A DNA stretch of 22,849 nucleotides from Streptomyces fulvoviolaceus (GTDB lineage Bacteria; Actinomycetota; Actinomycetes; Streptomycetales; Streptomycetaceae): the NCBI RefSeq assembly GCF_000718165.1, contig NZ_JOEY01000091.1, positions 1 to 22,849 of the forward strand, in the 5' to 3' direction. A program made the position numbers and the translations under genes. Below are positions 15,556 through 22,849 of this stretch, in pieces; the first letter of the stretch is position 1; each line of letters opens with the position of its first letter. The notes beneath the pieces are model-generated. The model saw only the letters and a list, made by a program, of their open reading frames with translations, was not told where the DNA came from and made no database searches.

Positions 15556-16917
15556 TCAGCCGATGGGGCTGTCGAAGCCCGGGCTGAAGTAGCCGCACGC
15601 CGGAGGTGTGCCCACAGTGCTCGTCCCCTGGATCAGGGTCATCCGGAGGTGGTCGCCGCGGATGTATGTGTCGGTGTCATCCGAGGCGGCGAGGGCGGGG
15701 TTGCAGCCGATGTACTGGAACTGGTCGGTCGAGCCGGTGACCGTCAGGTTATAGCCAGGGTGCGCGAGTCCGCGGCTGTCGCGAAGGGTGACCGCCGCCG
15801 TCAGGCGGGCCCCGGCCGGGACCCGGACCTGGATCCAGTTGACCCGGTCGTCTGCGTCCGAGGTGGCCACGACCCGCCCGGTGTTCTCGTCCCTGAGGGT
15901 GAGCCGGTAGTCGGCCGGCTCCGTGCGCGTCGCCCACTGATCCGGGCGCATACCCGTGGGCGTGACCACCACGGTCAGCCACTGGCTGGCCTGTGCGACG
16001 CCCCGCACGGTTTCTGGGGACGTGAACGTGTACGTGTCCGTGCCACCGGCGGTCTCGTCGTCCTGTGGCGTCGTCGTCACCATGAACGAGGTGTCGTTGG
16101 CCTCGTCGCCGACCTTGTCGTTCAGCGACTGCGCGAATGCCTTGGTGTACTTCTCGAACAAGCTGTACGGCCGGTCCTGTCCCTCCCGGCCCCCAGCGAC
16201 ATACGTCCGGGTGGGCACCTCCTCGGCGCCGCACAGGTAGCTCCCGTCGGCGCCGGCGGGGCAGAGGTGGCCTCCGCGTGGACCCAGCGGCCCCAGCGGA
16301 CCGACCGGTCCCAGCGGTCCCAGCGGCCCCAGCGCCGCTGAGGTCCCGCCCGTCTTGAGCTGCACACCGCACGGCGCGAAGTTGTGCGGCCCACCCGGCT
16401 GCGGCGGGAACCACTGTATGGGCCGGTTGTACGCGGCCAGCGGACCGCCGGAGCCGAGCGGACCGCTGTCACGCATCGGGCCGCCCCACGCCGTCAGCCA
16501 CGAAGCGTAGTCGGACCAGTTGAACGCCGCCGGCAGATCACGCCCCAGCGGGCCCAGATCGCTCAGCGGCCCCCAGGCGCCGATCGGCCCGAAGTAGCCC
16601 ACTGGGCCATCGGCGTTGTGCAGGCTCGCGCACCAGCTCCGGTCGAGCTCGACAACGAAGGGCTCCACTGAGCTGAAGTCGCCGCCGAGAGCGGCGACGC
16701 TGCTCGCGGTGACGACGGGCTCCGACTGGACAGATCCCGGGACGGGTTCGGTGGCAGCCGCCGACCCGGCCGGTGCCACCGCCAGCAGCCCGGCTCCCGC
16801 GGCCACGCTCGCCGCCACCCTCAGGCACCATAACGCCCGCCGCATGCGCGGCCGGTCCTTCCCGACAGCCCGACGGCGCCCGGACACGGTCGGGTCCCGT
16901 TCCTGTTCCACACTCAC
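15556..16917 (-). CDS. Secreted protein of unknown function with GPLGP repeats
   Basis: A 453-residue exported protein. The GTG at 16917 has GAAGGGA upstream with about 6-base spacing; an ATG 24 codons later (MRRALWCLRVAASV) is the alternative. A hydrophobic signal segment ends GSAAATEP near residue 57. Residues about 104-155 are rich in GP pairs separated by aromatic residues (GYFGPIGAWGPLSDLGPLG), and about 197-214 is a run of GPLGPLGPVGPLGPLGPRG. Six or more Cys residues flank the repeats (WCASL, APCGV, LCPAG, LCGAE, IGCNP, ACGYF), suggesting disulfides outside the cell. The second half, from DTYTFTSPETVRGVAQ to LAHPGYNLTVTG, looks like a beta-sandwich similar to bacterial pre-peptidase domains. 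I know no function. Its 3' end lies against the mobile-element graveyard. Confidence 0.88.
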   Translation of the reverse strand: MSVEQERDPTVSGRRRAVGKDRPRMRRALWCLRVAASVAAGAGLLAVAPAGSAAATEPVPGSVQSEPVVTASSVAALGGDFSSVEPFVVELDRSWCASLHNADGPVGYFGPIGAWGPLSDLGPLGRDLPAAFNWSDYASWLTAWGGPMRDSGPLGSGGPLAAYNRPIQWFPPQPGGPHNFAPCGVQLKTGGTSAALGPLGPLGPVGPLGPLGPRGGHLCPAGADGSYLCGAEEVPTRTYVAGGREGQDRPYSLFEKYTKAFAQSLNDKVGDEANDTSFMVTTTPQDDETAGGTDTYTFTSPETVRGVAQASQWLTVVVTPTGMRPDQWATRTEPADYRLTLRDENTGRVVATSDADDRVNWIQVRVPAGARLTAAVTLRDSRGLAHPGYNLTVTGSTDQFQYIGCNPALAASDDTDTYIRGDHLRMTLIQGTSTVGTPPACGYFSPGFDSPIG

Positions 16918-16984
16918 ACGACGTCCCTTCACTGGACGGAAGATCTCTCGCGGGTCGCGGGGCACACGAACCGCCCCATCCGCC

Positions 16985-17040
16985 ACGACGGATGAATAGC
17001 TCTTTGACTTGAACACATCAAATTTGCCGCAGCGAGTGAT
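16985..17040 (-). promoter_or_regulatory. AT-rich region, probable promoter of the GPLGP protein gene
   Basis: A clear AT-rich island in otherwise GC-rich DNA about 70-120 bases upstream of the start. On the minus strand it reads TTGATG, 17 bases, then TATTCA. The TTGA...TCAA ends of the spacer region also form a short inverted repeat. The hexamers are weak matches. Confidence 0.35.
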
Positions 17041-17126
17041 GAAGCACGGCATCATGCCGTTGTAAGCGGGCGCCCCTCCCCCACACCCCTTGGACCTTCA
17101 GGAGTACGCATCACGGCTCCATCAAC

Positions 17127-17225
17127 ATGCTGTTTGGGCAGCCGAGCCCCGAGGAACTGGCCGCGGTCATCGCGGTGCTCCACCGACAGGCGACTCCGAT
17201 GTCAGCACCGGCTCGTCGGCGCTGA
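17127..17225 (+). pseudogene. Acyl-CoA carboxylase epsilon-subunit-like fragment
   Basis: A 32-codon frame, MLFGQPSPEELAAVIAVLHR then QATPMSAPARRR and TGA. Its first half follows the epsilon subunit of actinobacterial acyl-CoA carboxylases (AccE/PccE), small proteins that start near VxRGxPTPEELAALVAVL and bridge the alpha and beta subunits. In intact subunits the start is a few residues earlier and a C-terminal SVWxDPxR block follows; that block is not seen here. A GGAG at 17101-17104 may be the old ribosome site. No carboxylase alpha or beta gene is in the window. It is probably a relic, though a very short protein cannot be excluded. Confidence 0.55.
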
Positions 17226-17289
17226 TGGCCGGTTCGAGGAGGTCGCCCAGCGGGAGGCCAGCAAGGGCACTATGACCTCCCGCCCCGTA

Positions 17290-18837
17290 TCAGATCAGGT
17301 CCATGGCGGCCACCTCGTCGGGATGGCCGTAGCTGACCGGGCCATCGAAGCGCCGACGGGCAGTGGCGAACCACCACACCGTGGCGATGAGCAGCACCAC
17401 GCCGAGGGCGATCGGCGCGTAGTTGAACGACTTGGCAGTAATCGGCGAGGCCTGAGGCAGCATGAACAACACGCTGCTGATCACGATCCAGATGACAGCG
17501 ACCCGCGCGACGGGTCTTCCGTAGCGCCCCAGATTCCACGGGCCGGGCTGGAAGGTTTCGAGTCGCAGGCGCAGGAAGATGGGCGCTCCGTAGGCGAGGT
17601 AGAGACCGACGACGTTGACGCTCACGACAGCGGCGAACACGGTGGTCGACCACAAGCCCGGAAGGACCAGCACGAGTGAACAGGTGGCGGCGAGCCACAC
17701 TGCCTTGACGGGGGTGCGGGTGCGAGCGGAGACCGAGTGCCACCAGTGCGAGCCGGGCATCGCCCCGTCGCGGGAGAAGGCGAAGATCTGACGGGTGTTA
17801 CTGGTCATGTTGGCGAGCCCGCAGAACAGCATCGCGCCGATCACGAGCAGCACCAGGAGTTTGGCGGTCTCCAGACCGAGCGCGTCGATGAGGATCTGCA
17901 CCGGCGGGGCCGACGAACCGGCCTGCTGGGCGTAGTCGCCGATCGCGTAGACCAGAGCGAGCATCAGGATCAGTCCGCTGAGGGCGGAGTAGCCGATGGC
18001 TCGCATGATGCCCTTCGGCGCGTTGACGGTGGCCTGGACGGTCTCCTCGGTCATGTGGAAACTGCCGTCGAAGCCTGTGAAGGTCCAGCTGGTGACGAGC
18101 AGGCCGAGCACGCCGCCGTAAAAGCTGCTGGTGAAGCCGGTGTTGTTGGCGAAGTGCGTCGCGAACGAAGCGGGCTGGTGGTGCGCTGGTATCACAGCGA
18201 GGGCGGCGACGATCAGGCCCATGGTGATCACCAGCCACCACACCGAGACCCGGTTCAGCACGGCGACCAGCTGCACGGTGAAGGTGTTGGCCAGTGCCTG
18301 GACCAGGAGGATCACCGTCGTGATGAGTACGGTCCGCTCGGGCGTCACCTGGTAGCCGGGCCATTGCAGAGCGAGGTACGCCTGGATGAAGGTGGCAGCG
18401 GCGTAGCCGGTGGCGGCGGTGCCGCCCACCTGGCCGACGAAGTTCAGCCACCCCGTGTACCAGGACCAGGCCCCGCGGTGGCGCTTGGCGAGTTTGCCGG
18501 CGGAGAAGTACAGCGCGCCGCTGGTCGGGTAGGCGGAGGCGATCTCTCCCATGGAGGCGCCGACGAAAAGCACCATGATGGACACGCCGATCCAGCCGAA
18601 CACAAGGATCAGCGGACCTCCGGCATTCATTCCCAAGCCGAAGGCGGAGAAGATCCCGGAGACGATGTTGATGATGGTGAAGGAGATGGCGAAGTTGTCG
18701 AACGCGCGGAAACGTCGGGTGAGTTTCCGTGGATATCCCATGGCGTGCAGAGTGGCATCGTCGTCGAGCACGGCTGGCTTTGGCCTGTGACTCCCATGCC
18801 CTCTGCGCTGGTGGATGCTGCGTGTTTTCTGATTCAC
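17290..18837 (-). CDS. APC-superfamily amino acid permease
   Basis: A 515-residue inner-membrane transporter with about 12 hydrophobic segments, of the amino acid/polyamine/organocation family, resembling GABA or other amino acid permeases. Family features: RKLTRRFRAFDNFAISFTII before TM1, a Gly-rich unwound TM1 (IVSGIFSAFGLGMNAGGP), GASMGEIASAYPTSGALYFS, TFTGFDGSFHMTEETVQATV with the conserved EE and APKGI, and NTRQIFAFSRDGAMPGS. The substrate cannot be read from sequence. The frame is open to a GTG at 18927, but that would overlap the upstream gene by 29 bases; the GTG at 18837 gives a 61-base gap and was chosen, although its ribosome site (AAGAAAG) is weak. It may be co-transcribed with the two genes upstream. 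Confidence 0.93.
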   Translation of the reverse strand: MNQKTRSIHQRRGHGSHRPKPAVLDDDATLHAMGYPRKLTRRFRAFDNFAISFTIINIVSGIFSAFGLGMNAGGPLILVFGWIGVSIMVLFVGASMGEIASAYPTSGALYFSAGKLAKRHRGAWSWYTGWLNFVGQVGGTAATGYAAATFIQAYLALQWPGYQVTPERTVLITTVILLVQALANTFTVQLVAVLNRVSVWWLVITMGLIVAALAVIPAHHQPASFATHFANNTGFTSSFYGGVLGLLVTSWTFTGFDGSFHMTEETVQATVNAPKGIMRAIGYSALSGLILMLALVYAIGDYAQQAGSSAPPVQILIDALGLETAKLLVLLVIGAMLFCGLANMTSNTRQIFAFSRDGAMPGSHWWHSVSARTRTPVKAVWLAATCSLVLVLPGLWSTTVFAAVVSVNVVGLYLAYGAPIFLRLRLETFQPGPWNLGRYGRPVARVAVIWIVISSVLFMLPQASPITAKSFNYAPIALGVVLLIATVWWFATARRRFDGPVSYGHPDEVAAMDLI

Positions 18838-18898
18838 GGATTGACTTTCTTGGGATCGAACAGGTGATGCGCTCCGGGAGAGGATTGCAGGCGAAGCG

Positions 18899-19855
18899 TC
18901 AGGTTTTTTCGGGTGTGCCCAGTCCACATAGACGTCTGGCCCTGGTCAATTGCTGCTGGGCGTGACCGAAGGTGCTCCAGGGCATGCGCGCGGCATACGG
19001 GCCCATGGCGGTGAGAACGGCACGAGCTTCGAATTCAAGATTCGCCATGAACAAGGCGTGTGCCAGATAGGAAAGGTCCAGGACCGGAGTGAACCGATAA
19101 TCTGCCGTGTCGGGGAACCAGTTGTGGTAAGCATTCGCAGCGGTCGTCCGCCACGCGGGCTGTTGCCATATGTGATCTGCCAGCAGTGCCTTGGGATCAT
19201 GATCCTCAACAAGTGCCACCAAGGGCAGTAGCCGAAGGGGCGACGAAACCGGTGCGCGCTGGCCCAGGAAGTGTGCGACATCCCATGTGGCAGGTTTCGA
19301 ACCACCGTTGCGCTCGAAGAAGAAGGGCAGCATCCGGTGGTGCGCCTCACGATTCCACGGGTCGAGGCTCAGTATGCGAGAGAACAGGGACCATGGGCCC
19401 GGGGGCGCCAGCATCATCCCGTGGGGAGCGGGATCACGGTAATGAAGAAGTCGGGCCATGGAGAGTTGGGCCACCCATGGTGTCGGATCCTCGGGAAACT
19501 CCTCGGCCGCGCGCTCACACGCAGCCATCGCTATGCGCACCAGCGGGATCAGTCGGGGATCGTCGGTTGCGGCCATCCGCGTCACACGTAACACCGCGAC
19601 TCGAGCCCACATCAACGCCGACTCGGCGTCGGCTACTTCCGCAAGCCAACGCTCCGTCAGATCGGAGTCGGCGGCTTCGGACGCCAAGACCAAAGACCGA
19701 TGCGATCTCAGATCGAAATCCCATCGTGCGTCCTTCAGCGTTTCGGACGCGCTGAGATATCGTCCTGCCCTGACGTCCACGCACGCCTGCGCCAGTCGAC
19801 GGTCATCAGCTGCCGGGTGCCACTTGTACTGGCCTTCGAAGACCGCAGCGGTCAC
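18899..19855 (-). CDS. TPR-like helical protein paired with the AAA+ ATPase, contains a TTA codon
   Basis: A 318-residue soluble protein with no signal peptide or membrane segment. It is almost entirely helical, with TPR-like spacing: RLAQACVDVRAGRYLSASET, ESALMWARVAVLRVTR, IAMAACERAAEEFPEDPTPW, LFSRILSLDPWNREAHHRML and ARAVLTAMGPYAARM. No catalytic motif was found; several Trp and His residues lie in conserved-looking blocks (WDVAHFLGQRAP, YHNWFPDTADYRF). The GTG at 19855 has a strong GGGAGG 6 bases upstream, better than the longer open frame to 19945, which overlaps the ATPase gene. Leu89 is a TTA codon (19589-19591 on the minus strand), so translation may depend on bldA. Its place right after the AAA+ gene suggests the two work together. 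The function is unknown. Confidence 0.85.
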   Translation of the reverse strand: MTAAVFEGQYKWHPAADDRRLAQACVDVRAGRYLSASETLKDARWDFDLRSHRSLVLASEAADSDLTERWLAEVADAESALMWARVAVLRVTRMAATDDPRLIPLVRIAMAACERAAEEFPEDPTPWVAQLSMARLLHYRDPAPHGMMLAPPGPWSLFSRILSLDPWNREAHHRMLPFFFERNGGSKPATWDVAHFLGQRAPVSSPLRLLPLVALVEDHDPKALLADHIWQQPAWRTTAANAYHNWFPDTADYRFTPVLDLSYLAHALFMANLEFEARAVLTAMGPYAARMPWSTFGHAQQQLTRARRLCGLGTPEKT

Positions 19856-19925
19856 GCGGGGCCTCCCGCACTGTGCCGGTGGACTACCACGCGCGACGAC
19901 GTTCCGTCCTGGGCGGAGACTGCCT

Positions 19926-21182
19926 CTAATTGCACGACTTCCCACCGTTCGAATGCGTTGGACTGGTCATGCGGCTCAAGGTCGGCCGACGCTTCTCGCT
20001 GCGCCTGAGATAGGTGAACAGGTCGTCGTACATGCCGCCGTCATTGGCGGACATCGCCGCCTTACGGGCGCTTTCGAACCAGTGCCCGGTCGAGGGCGGT
20101 ACCCGGGCCAGGGCGGCAGCCAGGTCCTCGCTGCGGATCACGCGGGGCGCGCCGGTGGCGACGGCGCCGCACAGAGCCGGCTCGGCGGCCGTGTCGCACA
20201 GGTTCGCCAGGTCGGCACCCGAGTAGCCGGCCGTGCGACGGGCCATAGCACGCAGGTGTACGCCGGCGACCGGACGGTCCCTCAGATGATGTCGAAAGAT
20301 GTACTCGCGTGCCGGTCCGTCAGGGGGCGGGACGAGCACGGTACGGTCCAGCCGGCCGGGGCTGCGCAGCGCGCCGGCCACGTTCCAGGGATGGCTGGTG
20401 GCGGCCAGGACGAAAACACCCTCTTCCGCGGCCGTGTGGCCGTCGTCGAGTTCTGCGAGAAGCCGGCTGACGTGGCAGCGCTCGGCGAGCGCGTCGAGTT
20501 CGTCCAGGAAGAGGACACAGGGCGCGTTGCGGCGGGCTGCCTCGAAGACCACGCGCAGGTCGCGTCCGGACCGTCGGACGGACGTGTCGAGCGCGTCGGT
20601 CACGCTCACGTTCATGAACCGCGCGCCGAGTTCGCCCGCGACGGCACGGGCGATGAACGTCTTCCCGCAGCCCGGCGGACCGTACAGCAGCAGTCCGCCA
20701 GGCATCCGCTTCCCGTACGGCTCGCACAGCGCCGGACTGCGCAGCGGTGCCAGGAACGCGGCCTCCAGACGCTGCTTGGTCTCGATCATGCCGCCCACGT
20801 CCGCGAGCCGGACCTGCCCGGCGTCCTCGACCTCCCCCACCCCTGGGAGGCCGCCCGTGGGGGCCTGCGTCCTGCCGAGGGTGCAGGGTATGACGACGTC
20901 GGCGAGCTCGTTCTCGGCGCGCTGGCAGTCGAATTCGGGCGCCGAATCCTGGACGTGCGCCGATACCCGGGCTGGTGTCAGAGTCATGGCGCGGGCCATG
21001 AGGGCCTTCGCCTGCCCATCACCGGGGTCCCTGCGCAGGGCGACCGTGATCTCGGCGACCGCCTCGTCGACGCGGTCGTGCGCGAGTAGCAGTTCCCAGA
21101 GACGGATCCGCAGCAATGCGTCGTCCGGCGCGGCGCCGACGGCAGCGCGGAGGCTGGCAATCAGCGGTGTCTCGTGACCCAT
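19926..21182 (-). CDS. AAA+ ATPase (CDC48/SpoVK-like single AAA module)
   Basis: A 418-residue cytosolic ATPase. Residues 1-70 form a TPR-like helical start (LLRIRLWELLLAHDRVDEAV, AEITVALRRDPGDGQAKALM). A linker follows, then one classic AAA module: LADVGGMIETKQRLEAAF (about 126-143), Walker A GPPGCGKT (168-175), Walker B VLFLDELD (223-230), a sensor-1 region ATSHPW (261-266) where classic members have ATNxP, and SPGRLDR (274-280). The sensor-2/lid region reads RRTAGYSGADLANLCDTAAE. There is no protease or zinc-binding domain, so it is not FtsH. The ATG at 21182 has GGAG 10 bases upstream. It is first in a minus-strand run with the TPR-like gene (70-base gap) and the permease. It probably remodels a protein partner; the target is unknown. 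Confidence 0.92.
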   Translation of the reverse strand: MGHETPLIASLRAAVGAAPDDALLRIRLWELLLAHDRVDEAVAEITVALRRDPGDGQAKALMARAMTLTPARVSAHVQDSAPEFDCQRAENELADVVIPCTLGRTQAPTGGLPGVGEVEDAGQVRLADVGGMIETKQRLEAAFLAPLRSPALCEPYGKRMPGGLLLYGPPGCGKTFIARAVAGELGARFMNVSVTDALDTSVRRSGRDLRVVFEAARRNAPCVLFLDELDALAERCHVSRLLAELDDGHTAAEEGVFVLAATSHPWNVAGALRSPGRLDRTVLVPPPDGPAREYIFRHHLRDRPVAGVHLRAMARRTAGYSGADLANLCDTAAEPALCGAVATGAPRVIRSEDLAAALARVPPSTGHWFESARKAAMSANDGGMYDDLFTYLRRSEKRRPTLSRMTSPTHSNGGKSCN

Positions 21183-21821
21183 GGAAGCGGGACTCCAGAT
21201 TCAGAAGATGTGCAGGCTCTCAAGCCCCGAGGCAGACCTGGCCAGCGGTTTCATGGCCCGCCGGGCGACCGCGGGGGGATAGGTACTCCCACATGCCCGT
21301 CCTCGGCAGCCAGGGCCCTTCAATCGGCGCACCCAGTCTGCTCTTTCGCGATCAACCGCAGCATTGGGGAAAACCCTGTATCGGACGCCCGACAGCCCGA
21401 TTCACGGCACGCATTGCACGGCGAAACGCCGCCCCTTGCGGGAGGCACGGAGCAGGCACCATACGCACGCCGTCCCAGGGCACGTACGCATTTCCTGTGA
21501 TGTGCCTGCTTAGTTGGGTCGACAAGACTCGAAGCAAGCGTCACCACGAGCGGGCCCGTCCTCATGGCTTCGCGCGCTGTTGTCGGATCTCCTGCAAGGC
21601 CGGAGTACGCTCCCGTATGGCACTCGCCGCCGCGCTGTCGCGCAGCAACCCTTAGTCACCGAGCCTCAGGAGTCCGTCGGCTCCTGGGTAGATGGCGCAC
21701 GGTGCCGGTCCACAGCCATCGCGGGTGCGTCCGCCGGGAGCCTGCGTCACATCCGCGCTCCGGCTCGGTGCATGGCGGTCCACAGAGCGGTGGACGGCTC
21801 GGGCCAGTCGGTTCGCGGCAG
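21183..21821. other. Non-coding stretch upstream of the AAA+ gene
   Basis: About 640 bp with no ORF of convincing codon bias or similarity. It should hold the promoter of the ATPase operon, but no clear -35/-10 pair was picked out by eye. The composition is less GC-rich and less biased than the coding regions. No tRNA or hairpin of note was seen. Confidence 0.5.
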
Positions 21822-22095
21822 GCACTCATTTGGGTCGGCGGCGAGCCCCAAGACCTGGACAGCACCCACCACGGCCACAACGAGGACATCGTCCGGCAGG
21901 GCACCGGCTTCGACACCCATCCGCACCGGGACATGGAGATCGTCACCTGGGTACTGGAGCGAGCTGTGATGCATCAGGACTCGGCCTCGTCCGGCATGGC
22001 CGAGCACGACGACGCCGCCATCCGCATCAGGCCTCATCGGGATCCAGCTCACCGGCGGGATCGACGGCGGCCCGGGCCTGCGGATGCGCGCCGCC
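21822..22095 (+). pseudogene. Pirin-family protein remnant with internal deletion and frameshift
   Basis: The frame reads HNEDIVRQGTGFDTHPHRDM, then EIVTWVLERAVMHQDSA. This is the metal-binding heart of bacterial pirins ([31 protein letters not shown]), with both His residues of HPH present. It then jumps straight to SSGMAEHDDAAIRI, which in intact pirins (LVPVASG, then DAAIRI) lies about 100 residues later, so the intervening part including the second metal-site His/Glu is deleted. After about 22030 the family-like piece IQLTGGIDGGPGLRMRAAG is in another frame. Pirins are cupin proteins, some with quercetin 2,3-dioxygenase activity. This copy cannot be functional. Confidence 0.75.
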
Positions 22096-22193
22096 GGCAA
22101 CAACCGAGACCGTGCACCGCCTGGACCTCGACAACCGGGACCTGCGGATCGACCGCGCCCCGGGCCTCTCACCCGGGACGCGGACGCCGTCAC

Positions 22194-22849
22194 TCAGCGG
22201 CCCAGTCGCCACGTCTGGACGTGATCCCAGGTCAGGGTCTGCCACCAGCGGCCCGTCCAGTCCTCGGAGTGGGTGCGGTAGAGGGTGACCGTGTCACCGG
22301 GGAAGGTGGCGGAGTAGGGGACGGGGAGGGCCCTGACGTACTCCTCGGCCTCGTCGAAGAGGTCGGGCCGGATGTACATGTCGTGCGAGAGCAGGGAGAG
22401 ATGGGCTCGGAAGGTGTCCGCGCCGAAGAGGTGTTCGGCGGGGTTGGGTGCCGGTGCCTCCAAGGGGATGAGTGCCTCGTCGATGCGCGCGGCGAGGTCG
22501 ACGAACGCCGTGTTCGCAGTGGTGCCGTCGGCGAGGTGGTGGACGTCGTAGACCAGGCCCACCCCCTGGTGGCGGACGCCGGCGTTGTGGACGGTGAACG
22601 CGGGTTCGCCGGTGACGGCCCGCGTCACCGCAGCGACGATCTCCTCCTCGGGGACCGGGAGGTGCCGGCTGCCGACCAGGGTCGCGTGCGGCGGGAAGGC
22701 GCCGGCCGAGACGAACCCGTACTGGGCGCGCAGCTGGCTCGCCACGGCGGTGACGGCGGCGCAGGTCACGGGGTCAGGGCGGAGGTAGACGCCGTAGCGG
22801 TAGGGGTCGCCCGCCGCCCGGGCGAAGCGCGCGTTCCTGGCCGGGACTG
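22194..22849 (-). CDS. 2H phosphoesterase / LigT-like 2'-5' RNA ligase family, 5' end beyond window
   Basis: At least 218 codons are visible. The two H-x-(T/S) motifs that define the 2H phosphoesterase fold are present: PPHATLVGS and FRAHLSLLSHD, each supplying a catalytic His and Thr/Ser for cyclic-phosphate chemistry. The nearest usable start is a GTG at 22769, but the reading frame stays open to the edge (ARFARAAGDPYRYGVYLRPD, then PVTCAAV), and YGVYLRPDP is the typical first strand of the family. So the true start very probably lies to the right of 22849 and the gene is partial here. Members act on 2',3'-cyclic phosphates or 2'-5' linkages of RNA or nucleotides. The substrate of this one is unknown. 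Confidence 0.88.
   Translation of the reverse strand, partial: VPARNARFARAAGDPYRYGVYLRPDPVTCAAVTAVASQLRAQYGFVSAGAFPPHATLVGSRHLPVPEEEIVAAVTRAVTGEPAFTVHNAGVRHQGVGLVYDVHHLADGTTANTAFVDLAARIDEALIPLEAPAPNPAEHLFGADTFRAHLSLLSHDMYIRPDLFDEAEEYVRALPVPYSATFPGDTVTLYRTHSEDWTGRWWQTLTWDHVQTWRLGR

Noticed and set aside
15496..16341. Plus-strand ORF ending in an Arg/Ser/Gln repeat
   Set aside because: It is the antisense reading of the GPLGP repeat and beta-sandwich region of the secreted protein gene.
17737..18867. A 376-codon open frame antisense to the permease
   Set aside because: Hydrophilic Gly/Asp/His-rich translation that is the mirror of a membrane protein frame, with no recognisable domain.
19458..21089. 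A 543-codon open frame antisense to the AAA+ and TPR-like genes
   Set aside because: Its codons mirror the real genes on the other strand, the composition is shadow-like, and no motif is present.

Overview
The window is high-GC actinobacterial DNA, most likely from a Streptomyces or close relative. The signs are strong G/C preference at third codon positions, GTG starts, two large LuxR-type (LAL) regulators, rare TTA leucine codons confined to a few genes, Streptomyces-style secreted proteins and many decayed insertion-sequence fragments. The density of truncated genes suggests an accessory, unstable segment such as a chromosome arm. That placement is inference.

Layout. (1) 5-3033: an NTF2/SnoaL-like gene on the minus strand is divergent from a TetR regulator. 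The regulator is followed by an unrecognised ORF and a type-B carboxylesterase, and the three plus-strand ORFs join by two ATGA start/stop overlaps, so they look like one translationally coupled operon. (2) 3403-11107: two paralogous LAL regulators (947 and 993 aa) point away from each other. The roughly 1.9 kb between them holds remnants of a CoA-transferase subunit, an ISAzo13-type transposase and an aldo/keto reductase. The left regulator has an in-frame TTA codon and so may depend on bldA. (3) 11108-12030: an IS3-family transposase remnant with a frameshift, then a perfect 15-bp hairpin. (4) 12110-13567: a secreted SGNH/GDSL hydrolase with a low-complexity Asp/Pro/Gly tail that contains a 90-bp tandem duplication. 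(5) 13700-15600: a mobile-element graveyard with an IS4-like N-terminus, a tyrosine-recombinase C-terminus, a truncated and frameshifted IS5-family transposase, and an ISL3 C-terminal half fused to unrelated sequence. (6) 15556-16917: an unrecognised secreted protein with GPLGP repeats. (7) 17127-17225: a small acyl-CoA carboxylase epsilon-like fragment. (8) 17290-21182: a minus-strand run of an AAA+ ATPase, a TPR-like protein with a TTA codon, and an APC-family permease. (9) 21183-22193: non-coding DNA with a decayed pirin gene. (10) 22194 to the right edge: a LigT-like 2H phosphoesterase whose 5' end lies outside the window.

The best candidates for something undescribed are the AAA+/TPR pair (with the permease behind it), the GPLGP-repeat secreted protein, and the unrecognised ORF enclosed between ATGA overlaps. 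No RNA gene, CRISPR array, riboswitch or replication origin could be supported.
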